A stretch of DNA of 10,038 nt, taken from CAZFAT01 sp964517075. GTDB lineage: Bacteria > Acidobacteriota > Vicinamibacteria > Vicinamibacterales > SCN-69-37. Positions 1-5,423 of the stretch are shown piece by piece. Within the stretch, counting starts at the first letter, position 1; each line of letters opens with the position of its first letter. The translations under genes and the position numbers were made by a program. A model generated the notes under the pieces. It saw only the letters and a program-made list of their open reading frames with translations, was not told the DNA's origin and made no database searches. The DNA lies in NCBI GenBank assembly GCA_964517075.1, contig CAZFAT010000169.1, forward strand, positions 1 through 10,038. Reading direction: 5' to 3'.

Positions 1-1
1 G

Positions 2-43
2 CGGTCGTCGCTTCGAGCGCTTCGCGGGTTTTCTGGTTGCCAT
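2..43 (-). CDS. Probable 5' end of a divergent gene, partial
   Basis: Read on the minus strand, an ATG at 43-41 opens a frame that stays open to the window edge and gives MATRKPAKRSKRRP. The start is preceded by a G-rich Shine-Dalgarno-like run (GGGGGGA, complement of 50-56) with a 6-nt spacer. A lysine/arginine-rich N-terminus is common in bacterial nucleic-acid-associated or basic-tailed proteins, but 14 codons cannot identify a family. The gene would be divergent from rpsA, with the rpsA promoter between them. An alternative is that this is simply non-coding upstream DNA. No function can be assigned. Confidence 0.35.
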   Translation of the reverse strand, partial: MATRKPAKRSKRRP

Positions 44-65
44 CGGCTGTCCCCCCGGTCCGTGG

Positions 66-94
66 TTGATTTCAGGTCCTAAGTACCGGATAAT
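66..94 (+). promoter_or_regulatory. Putative sigma70-type promoter for rpsA
   Basis: A -35-like TTGATT (66-71) and a -10-like GATAAT (89-94) are separated by exactly 17 bases. They match the TTGACA/TATAAT consensus at 4 and 5 of 6 positions. Transcription would begin near 101, giving an untranslated leader of roughly 88 nt before the rpsA ATG at 189. The region is clearly more AT-rich than its surroundings. In many bacteria S1 represses its own translation through its leader; whether this leader does so cannot be seen here. Confidence 0.5.
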
Positions 95-188
95 TCAACG
101 CTTATCGCTTTCCCGCGATGACAATCCATTGGCTGGAGTCCGGCTCCAGCCCATCAGTACGCAGTCGAGGAGGATCGGGACCGAACAT

Positions 189-1937
189 ATGGGCAATGTA
201 GATGCACCCAAGAAATCTCAAGGAGGCGTGAAAGCCCTTCCGGGCGGCTCTGGATTCTCCTCGGCGACGGACGGCGATGTTGATCCGCAGGAATATGCCC
301 GCCTGTTGGAGTTTTACGATACCAGCTTCCGCAACCTCGCGGAAGGTGAAGTCGTCAAGGGCACGGTCGTCAAGGTCACGCCCACGGAAGTGATTGTGGA
401 CGTCGGCTTCAAGTCTGAAGGCATCATCTCCATCGAAGAGTTCATCGACGAGGGCGGGCAGGTCACGGCCCAGCCCGGGGATATCGTCGACGTCCTGCTC
501 GAGCGCACCGAGGACCGGGAAGGGTACGTGGTCCTGTCGCGCGAGAAGGCCGAAAAGATGAAGATCTGGGACGAGGTCGAGAAGGCCTTCCAGGAGCGGA
601 AGGTCGTCATCGGCCGCGTCATCGAACGCATCAAGGGCGGCCTGGCGGTGGACATCGGCGTGCGCGCCTTCCTGCCCGGCTCGCAGATCGATGTCCGGCC
701 CGTGCGGAACCTCGACGCGCTGCGCGGGCAGGAGCTCCGCATGCGCGTCATCAAGGTGAACAAGAAGCGCGGCAATATCGTGCTGTCCCGCAAGGTCCTC
801 CTCGAAGAAGAAAACGCCGAAAAGAAGAAGACGACGCTCGATACGCTGGCCGAGGGCAAGGTGCTGCGCGGCACGGTGAAGAACATCACCGACTACGGCG
901 CCTTTATCGATCTGGGCGGCATCGACGGCCTGCTGCACATCACGGACATGTCCTGGGGGCGCGTGACGCACCCGTCCGAGGTCGTCAAGGTCGGCGAGGA
1001 ACTCGACGTCATCGTCCTCAAGTACGACCCGGGCACCGAGCGCGTCTCGCTCGGCCACAAACAGCTCGTGCCCGATCCCTGGAGCAACGTCATCGAGCGC
1101 TACCCGGTCGGGCTGCGGCTGTCGGGCAAGGTCGTGAGTTTGACCGACTACGGCGCGTTCGTCGAGCTCGAACCGGGCGTCGAGGGCCTGATCCACGTGT
1201 CCGAGATGTCCTGGAGCAAGCGGGTCAAGCACCCCTCCAAGATCCTCAACGTCGGCGACGCGATCGAAGCCATGGTGCTCGGCGTCGAGCCGGGCGCGCG
1301 ACGAATTTCGCTCGGCCTGAAGCAGGTCGAGAGCAATCCCTGGCACGAGTTGGCGGAGCGGTACCCGGTGGGCACCAACATCACCGGCAAGGTCCGCAAC
1401 CTGACCGAGTTCGGCGCGTTCGTCGAAGTGGAGGAAGGCATCGACGGCCTCATCCACATCTCGGACATGTCGTGGAGCAAGGTGAAGCACCCGTCCGAGG
1501 TCCTGAAGAAGGGCGACACGGTGGAGGCGCAGGTGCTCAGCATCGACGCCGACAACCAGCGGCTCTCACTCGGACTGAAGCAGTTGCAGACCGGCATCTG
1601 GAAGGAGTTTTTCGACCGCCATCACACCGGCGACGTGGTCGACGGCAAGGTGGTGCGGCTGACGAACTTCGGCGCCTTCGTCGAGCTGGCCGACGGCATC
1701 GAGGGGCTGATTCACGTGTCCGAGTTCGACTCGGCGCAGGGCGGCGAGAAGCTCGAGCTCCGGACCGGCGAGATGTATCAGATGAAGATCATCCGGCTCG
1801 TGCCCGAGGAGCGCAAGATCGGCCTGAGCATCCGCGCGCTCAAGGACGCGGAGTTCCGCGCCGACTGGGAGGCCTATGCGGAGACGACCGGCCGTCCGGA
1901 GGTCACGCTGGGCGATCACTTCAAGCACCTCAAGTAG
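189..1937 (+). CDS. rpsA: 30S ribosomal protein S1
   Basis: Encodes a 582-residue protein with six consecutive S1 (OB-fold) RNA-binding domains at about residues 52-118, 137-202, 222-291, 307-378, 394-465 and 481-552. Domains 3-6 carry the repeated core seen as DYGAFI/V, GLIHVSEM and MSWSKVKHPS. The first two are divergent, as in bacterial S1 where they dock on the 30S subunit; the others bind mRNA during initiation. Length and domain number match E. coli S1 (557 residues, six domains). The frame is open further upstream, but the ATG at 189 has GAGGAGG at 167-173 (15-nt spacing, rather long) and gives a family-like N-terminus. A GTG at 228 follows AGGAGG by only one base, too close to be favoured. 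An HU/IHF gene follows, as in the rpsA-ihfB order of enterobacteria. Confidence 0.96.
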   Translation: MGNVDAPKKSQGGVKALPGGSGFSSATDGDVDPQEYARLLEFYDTSFRNLAEGEVVKGTVVKVTPTEVIVDVGFKSEGIISIEEFIDEGGQVTAQPGDIVDVLLERTEDREGYVVLSREKAEKMKIWDEVEKAFQERKVVIGRVIERIKGGLAVDIGVRAFLPGSQIDVRPVRNLDALRGQELRMRVIKVNKKRGNIVLSRKVLLEEENAEKKKTTLDTLAEGKVLRGTVKNITDYGAFIDLGGIDGLLHITDMSWGRVTHPSEVVKVGEELDVIVLKYDPGTERVSLGHKQLVPDPWSNVIERYPVGLRLSGKVVSLTDYGAFVELEPGVEGLIHVSEMSWSKRVKHPSKILNVGDAIEAMVLGVEPGARRISLGLKQVESNPWHELAERYPVGTNITGKVRNLTEFGAFVEVEEGIDGLIHISDMSWSKVKHPSEVLKKGDTVEAQVLSIDADNQRLSLGLKQLQTGIWKEFFDRHHTGDVVDGKVVRLTNFGAFVELADGIEGLIHVSEFDSAQGGEKLELRTGEMYQMKIIRLVPEERKIGLSIRALKDAEFRADWEAYAETTGRPEVTLGDHFKHLK

Positions 1938-1966
1938 CCGGTGACAGGCCGCGACCATTCTGCCGA

Positions 1967-1996
1967 CGGTCGCACGCGGAACGCCGCGTGCGGCCG
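1967..1996 (+). other. Strong GC hairpin between rpsA and the HU gene
   Basis: Bases 1967-1979 pair with 1984-1996 around an AACG loop, giving a 13-bp stem that contains one T-G wobble. No T-tract follows, so it does not look like a standard intrinsic terminator. It could slow or partly stop transcription between rpsA and the HU gene, protect the 3' end of rpsA mRNA, or set the ratio of the two products. The rest of 1938-2069 shows nothing else recognisable. Confidence 0.5.
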
Positions 1997-2069
1997 CCCG
2001 GCGCCGCCCGGCGCCTCCGCCCCTGACGCGTCCGTCTGACCCGACCCCATGCCCGGAGCCCAGCGGTCC

Positions 2070-2411
2070 GTGACCAAAGCCGAACTCGTCGAGGAAGTCT
2101 CCCGCGTGTCGGACCTCACGAAGAAGCATTCCGAGGTCATCGTCGACACCGTGTTCAAGACCATCGTCGATGCGCTGCACCGGGGCGAGAAGATCGAGCT
2201 GCGCGGCTTCGGCAGTTTCCGCCTGCGCCGCCGCCAGCCGCGGAAGGGGCGCAACCCCAAGACCGGCGACAAGGTGGACGTGCCGCCGAAGAAGGTGCCC
2301 TACTTCAAGCCGGGCAAGGAACTGAAGGATCTGATCAACAAGGGCGAGAGCGGGAGCGGGGGCGCGAGCGTCGCGAAATTGAAGATTGACGATCGGGTCA
2401 TTGATGATTGA
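2070..2411 (+). CDS. HU/IHF-family DNA-bending protein
   Basis: Nucleoid-associated protein of the HU/IHF family, expected to form dimers that bend DNA. The helical N-terminal half (MTKAELVEEVSRV) is followed by the signature RGFGSF (about residues 45-50) and the DNA-minor-groove arm containing RNPKTGDKV (61-69), whose proline P63 is the intercalating residue in this family. KVPYFKPGKELKDLIN completes the fold near residue 90. The sequence is close to IHF-beta, and the position after rpsA agrees. The GTG at 2070 is chosen because it lines up with the MTKSELIE start of IhfB and has GGAG at 2055-2058; an ATG at 2049 would add seven residues but lacks a Shine-Dalgarno site. The last ~20 residues (SGSGGASVAKLKIDDRVIDD) go beyond the family fold and are partly encoded by the ATTGA repeat. 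Confidence 0.93.
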   Translation: MTKAELVEEVSRVSDLTKKHSEVIVDTVFKTIVDALHRGEKIELRGFGSFRLRRRQPRKGRNPKTGDKVDVPPKKVPYFKPGKELKDLINKGESGSGGASVAKLKIDDRVIDD

Positions 2412-2443
2412 TTGATGATTGACGATTGATGGATTGACGATTG
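2378..2443. repeat. AT-richer ATTGA/ATTGACGAT degenerate tandem repeat
   Basis: This stretch is built from short units around GATTGA(T/C). ATTGACGAT occurs exactly three times, at 2385-2393, 2418-2426 and 2433-2441, with ATTGATGATTG units between. Its base composition differs sharply from the GC-rich genes on both sides. It encodes the last residues and stop of the HU protein (TGA 2409-2411), and the last copy provides the TTG start of the HIT gene (2441-2443). The units are too short and too closely spaced for a CRISPR. Slippage or spread of an intergenic repeat is the likely origin. Confidence 0.75.
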
Positions 2444-2941
2444 GATCGGCTCTACACTCCCTGGAGGCTCGCGTACGTGACCCGGGCCAGCGTCGAGACT
2501 CCGCCGTGTATCTTCTGCGCCGCGCTTGACCGGCTCGAGGACGACCCCCTCGTCGTGCACCGCGGCGAGCGCGCCTTCGTCATTCTCAACAAGTTTCCCT
2601 ACAACAACGGCCACGTCATGGTGGTGCCCAACCGCCACGCCGCCCGGCTCACCGAGCTGTCGCCGGACGAGCTAGCCGAGCTGATGCGCCTCGCGCAGAC
2701 GATGGAGCGGGCGCTGACGGCGGTGTACAACCCGCACGGCTTCAACATGGGGATCAACGTCGGCCAGCCGGCGGGCGCCGGGATTCTCCATCACCTGCAC
2801 CTGCACGTCGTGCCGCGCTGGAACGGCGACACGAGCTTCATGACCGTGTTCGGCGACACCCGCGTCCTGCCCGAGGAACTCACGGTGACGGCAGCCCGCA
2901 TTCGCGCGAGCCTGCGCGATCTGACGGTCGGCGAGCCGTAG
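2441..2941 (+). CDS. HIT-domain protein, Ap4A phosphorylase/hydrolase-like
   Basis: A 166-residue histidine-triad protein. The catalytic motif H118-L-H120-L-H122-V-V lies in HHLHLHVVPRW; the middle histidine is the nucleophile that forms a nucleotidyl intermediate in this superfamily. Upstream are a CIFC pair (C23, C26; a possible zinc site), the fold-typical NKFPYNNGHVMVVPNRH (50-66) and GFNMGINVGQPAGAG (100-114). The layout and the N-terminal TPWR resemble bacterial diadenosine-tetraphosphate phosphorylase/hydrolase members, but substrate cannot be proven. The start is a TTG with no good Shine-Dalgarno; a TGA at 2435-2437 blocks any upstream start. A GTG at 2477 has GGAGG at 2463-2467 but would remove the conserved TPWR segment. 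The gene lies 29 nt after the HU stop and 30 nt before the acyl-CoA dehydrogenase, so cotranscription is likely. Confidence 0.92.
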   Translation: MDRLYTPWRLAYVTRASVETPPCIFCAALDRLEDDPLVVHRGERAFVILNKFPYNNGHVMVVPNRHAARLTELSPDELAELMRLAQTMERALTAVYNPHGFNMGINVGQPAGAGILHHLHLHVVPRWNGDTSFMTVFGDTRVLPEELTVTAARIRASLRDLTVGEP

Positions 2942-2971
2942 CCCGCCGCACGCGGCCCTGGCGATGGGATC

Positions 2972-4120
2972 ATGGACTTCTCGCTGAGCGCCTCGGAGGA
3001 CGCGTTCCTCGCGGAGGTCCGCGCCTTCGTCCGCGACCGGGTCGCGCCAGCGGCCGCCGACATCGATCGCATGGCGGCCTATCCGCGTGAGCTGATGCGC
3101 GAAGCGGCCGCGCTCGGCCTCGCCGGCATGACCTTGCCGGCCGAGTGGGGCGGCGCCGGCCACCGGACGGTGTCGTACGCCCTTGCGATCGAAGCCATCG
3201 CGCTCGGCAGCGCCACGCTGGCCGTCAGTCTCGTCGTGCACAATTCACTGGCCGTCGAGCCCATCGTGCAGTCCGGCACGCCCGGTCAGCAGCGGGCGTG
3301 GCTGCGGCGGCTCGGCTCGGGCGAGGCCCTGGGCGCGTTCGCCCTGTCGGAGCCGGCTGCCGGCTCCGACGCGGCCAATCAGAGGACCACGGCGCGGGCC
3401 GACGCCGGCGGGTACGTCATCGGCGGTCTGAAGACCTGGGTGGCGAACGCGGCGGCTGCCGACGTCGCGCTCGTGGTGGCTGTCACCGATCCGGCCGCGG
3501 GTGTCCGGGGCCTCAGCGCGTTTCTGGTCCCGCTCGACGCGCCGGGCATCACCCGTACGCCGCTCGATTCGCTGGGCGTTCGAGGCCTGGGCTGCATGGA
3601 CGTGGCGTTCGACGACGTGCGCGTTCCGGCGGACGCGCGGCTGGGCGCGCCAGGCCAGGGCTGGAAAATCGCCATGCGCGCGCTCGAGGGCGGGCGGGTG
3701 GCGATTGCGGCGCAAGCCCTCGGCGTCGGCCAGGCGGCGCTCGACGAGGCGGTCGCCTACGCGCGGACCCATGAGGCGTTCGGCGTTCCCATCGGCACCT
3801 TCCAGGCCATTCAGTTCCAGATTGCCGATCTCGTGACCGATCTGGAAGCGGCGCGTCTGCTGATGTGGCGGGCCGCCGACGCGCGCGACCGGCAGCCGCG
3901 CGCGTCGGTCGAAGCCGCGATGGCCAAGCTCCAGGCGTCCGAGGCCGCGCACCGCGCCGCCGACCGCGCCATGCAGATCCTGGCCTCGGCCGGCTACCGC
4001 CGCGGATCGACCATCGAACGGCTCTTCCGCGACGCCCGGGCCGCCGAGATCTACCAGGGGACGTCGGAGGTGCAGCGCATGGTGATTGCGCACGGGATCG
4101 TGGGGGCGGTGGAGCCGTAA
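2972..4120 (+). CDS. Acyl-CoA dehydrogenase with Gln at the usual catalytic Glu position
   Basis: A 382-residue member of the FAD-dependent acyl-CoA dehydrogenase family, close in length to short-chain enzymes. The helical N-terminal domain spans about 1-120; the middle beta domain holds the FAD/substrate motif ALSEPAAGSD (124-133) and GLKTWVANA (152-160); the C-terminal helical domain holds ARTHEAFGVPIGTFQAIQFQ (264-283) and EIYQGTSEVQR (359-369). In medium- and short-chain enzymes this last motif reads IYEGTS and its Glu abstracts the alpha proton. Here the residue is Gln362 (CAG, 4055-4057). The alternative base used by isovaleryl- and long-chain enzymes also appears absent: the aligned position in ALEGGRVA is Gly. 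The fold is certain, but normal dehydrogenation is not. It ends 65 bp from a convergent second acyl-CoA dehydrogenase, with a hairpin between. Confidence 0.94.
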   Translation: MDFSLSASEDAFLAEVRAFVRDRVAPAAADIDRMAAYPRELMREAAALGLAGMTLPAEWGGAGHRTVSYALAIEAIALGSATLAVSLVVHNSLAVEPIVQSGTPGQQRAWLRRLGSGEALGAFALSEPAAGSDAANQRTTARADAGGYVIGGLKTWVANAAAADVALVVAVTDPAAGVRGLSAFLVPLDAPGITRTPLDSLGVRGLGCMDVAFDDVRVPADARLGAPGQGWKIAMRALEGGRVAIAAQALGVGQAALDEAVAYARTHEAFGVPIGTFQAIQFQIADLVTDLEAARLLMWRAADARDRQPRASVEAAMAKLQASEAAHRAADRAMQILASAGYRRGSTIERLFRDARAAEIYQGTSEVQRMVIAHGIVGAVEP

Positions 4121-4122
4121 TC

Positions 4123-4171
4123 GGTTTTCGGGTTTCGGTTGCCGGTGACCGAGCACCGAGAACCGAAAACC
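4123..4171. terminator. Long hairpin between convergent genes, probable bidirectional terminator
   Basis: Bases 4123-4139 pair with 4155-4171 to form a 17-bp stem with one mismatch (4132/4162) and one wobble (4134/4160), closing a 15-base loop. It sits exactly between the stops of two convergent genes (4120 and 4186). There is no terminal U-tract in either direction, although each arm has a T4 or A4 run near its base. A bidirectional transcription stop is the simplest reading. The internal repetition of CGGTTTTCGG, GGTTTCGGT and ACCGAGAACCG could also mark an intergenic palindromic repeat family. Confidence 0.55.
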
Positions 4172-4185
4172 CCAGGGACAATCCC

Positions 4186-5355
4186 CTACGACAACAAGTC
4201 CTTCGCAATCGTCTGCAGCTGCAGGTTGGACGTGCCCTCGTAGATCTGCCCGATCTTCGCGTCGCGGTAGAGCTTTTCCACGGGGGATTCCTTGACGAAG
4301 CCGTAGCCGCCGAAGAGGTTGACGGCCAGCGAAGCCAGGCGTTCGGCGGTTTCCGACGCGGCGAGCTTGGCCATAGCGGCTTCGGTGGTGAAGGATTGAC
4401 GCGCATCGCGCCGGCGCGCGGCGTTGTAGACGAGCAGCCGCGCGGCTTCGAGGTCCGTCGCGGCCCGCGCGAGCTGGAACTGCACCCCCTGGAACTCGGC
4501 CACCGCCCGGCCAAACTGCTTGCGGGCCTTCGTGTAGTGCACGGCGTGGTTCAGCGCGCCGGCGGCCAGGCCCACCATCTGCGCGCCGATGCCGATGCGC
4601 CCTTCGTTGAGCGTCTCAATCGCCACCTTGTAGCCCTGACCGATTGGGCCGAGCACGTGATCGGCCGCCACTTCGCAGTGTTCCAGCACCAGTTCGCACG
4701 TGCTGGAGGCGCGGATGCCGAGTTTGTCTTCCTTGCGGCCAATCCGCAGGCCCGGCGCGTCACGTTCGACCACGAAGGCCGTCAGGCCGCGATAGCCGGC
4801 GTCCGGGTCGACCGTCGCGAAGATGATGAACAGGTCCGCCTCGTGCGCGTTGGTGATCCACAGCTTGCGGCCATCGAGCACGAAGCCGCCGCCGGTTTCG
4901 CGGGCGCGCGTCCGCAGGGCGAAGGCGTCGCTGCCGGCCTCGGCTTCCGAGAGCGCGTAGGCGCCGACCTGCCGGGCGGCGAGGCCGGGCAGCCAGCGCG
5001 TCTGCTGATCCTCGCGGCCCCATCGCAGGATGGCGTTGACGACCAGCGTGTTCTGGACGTCGACCAGGACGGCCACGGCCGGATCGACACGCGCCAGCGC
5101 TTCGACGACCAGGACCGACTGGAAGAAGCGGCCGCCGGCGCCGCCCAGCGGCTCCGGGATCTCGATGCCCATGACCCCCAGCGCGAACAGCTGATCGAGG
5201 AGCGCGCGCGGGATTTCCGCGTCGGCGTCCATGCGCCGCACCAGCGGGGCCACCGCCGTGGCGGCAAACTCGTTGACGCTCTGCTGCAGCAGCCGCTCGT
5301 CGTCCAGGAGATCGGTCAGGGGAGGCGGCGCCGTGTCGGTCGCCGGACGCGACAT
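4186..5355 (-). CDS. Short/branched-chain acyl-CoA dehydrogenase (ACADSB-like)
   Basis: A 389-residue FAD-dependent acyl-CoA dehydrogenase. Key motifs are YALSEAEAGSD (about 133-143), KLWITNAHEADLF (164-176), GLRIGRKEDKLGIRASSTC (202-220), LNEGRIGIGAQMVGLAAG (249-266) and RDAKIGQIYEGTSNLQLQTI (364-383). The catalytic base Glu373 is present in IYEGTS. The combination LGIRASSTC, NEGRIGIGAQM and DAKIGQIYEGTSN is very like mammalian ACADSB, which oxidises 2-methylbutyryl-CoA and related short branched acyl-CoAs in isoleucine and valine breakdown; this is by recall of family sequences. The ATG at 5355 is preferred because the DNA above it looks like promoter; an ATG at 5388 would add 11 residues and cannot be excluded, and neither start has a clear Shine-Dalgarno. 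It is divergent from the VWFA gene. Confidence 0.95.
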   Translation of the reverse strand: MSRPATDTAPPPLTDLLDDERLLQQSVNEFAATAVAPLVRRMDADAEIPRALLDQLFALGVMGIEIPEPLGGAGGRFFQSVLVVEALARVDPAVAVLVDVQNTLVVNAILRWGREDQQTRWLPGLAARQVGAYALSEAEAGSDAFALRTRARETGGGFVLDGRKLWITNAHEADLFIIFATVDPDAGYRGLTAFVVERDAPGLRIGRKEDKLGIRASSTCELVLEHCEVAADHVLGPIGQGYKVAIETLNEGRIGIGAQMVGLAAGALNHAVHYTKARKQFGRAVAEFQGVQFQLARAATDLEAARLLVYNAARRRDARQSFTTEAAMAKLAASETAERLASLAVNLFGGYGFVKESPVEKLYRDAKIGQIYEGTSNLQLQTIAKDLLS

Positions 5356-5359
5356 GGGG

Positions 5360-5375
5360 CCGATGGTATCATCGG
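5360..5375. promoter_or_regulatory. Palindromic -10 region, candidate bidirectional promoter
   Basis: The sequence CCGATGGTATCATCGG is an inverted repeat with 6-base arms and a 4-base centre. On the plus strand it contains an extended -10 (TGGTATCAT, 5364-5372), putting a start near 5379 for the VWFA gene at 5424. On the minus strand it contains TGATACCAT, putting a start near 5356, directly at the acyl-CoA dehydrogenase ATG (5355). No convincing -35 element is seen in either direction, as can be tolerated with extended -10 sites. It could instead be a regulator-binding palindrome. Confidence 0.4.
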
Positions 5376-5392
5376 GATGCACTGCCATTTCC

Positions 5393-5407
5393 GACCGGTG
5401 ATCGGTC
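5393..5407. promoter_or_regulatory. Small inverted repeat, possible operator
   Basis: GACCGGTGATCGGTC has 5-base perfect arms (GACCG/CGGTC) around a 5-base centre. It lies between the divergent acyl-CoA dehydrogenase and VWFA genes, downstream of the proposed plus-strand start. This position would suit an operator, but such short palindromes arise by chance in GC-rich DNA. Confidence 0.2.
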
Positions 5408-5423
5408 CGTTTCGAGGTCCGAC

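Noticed and set aside
3..188. Extension of the rpsA frame upstream to TTG 66 or beyond
   Set aside because: The frame is open, but the translation has no S1 character, it crosses the promoter-like elements, and ATG 189 with GAGGAGG upstream explains the start.
228..230. GTG start for rpsA after AGGAGG
   Set aside because: The spacing is one base, too short for normal initiation; it may be chance.
102..1490. Long minus-strand open frame opposite rpsA
   Set aside because: It is antisense to a certain S1 gene, its protein has no recognisable domain, and long antisense frames are common in GC-rich genes.
2378..2443. CRISPR-like array
   Set aside because: The units are 5-9 bases, contiguous and degenerate, with no spacers and no cas genes.
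2477..2479. GTG start for the HIT gene with GGAGG at proper spacing
   Set aside because: It would delete the conserved MDRLYTPWR segment typical of the family; kept only as an alternative.
3245..4156. Minus-strand open frame opposite the first acyl-CoA dehydrogenase
   Set aside because: Arg/His-rich shadow translation of a clear gene, with no domain of its own.
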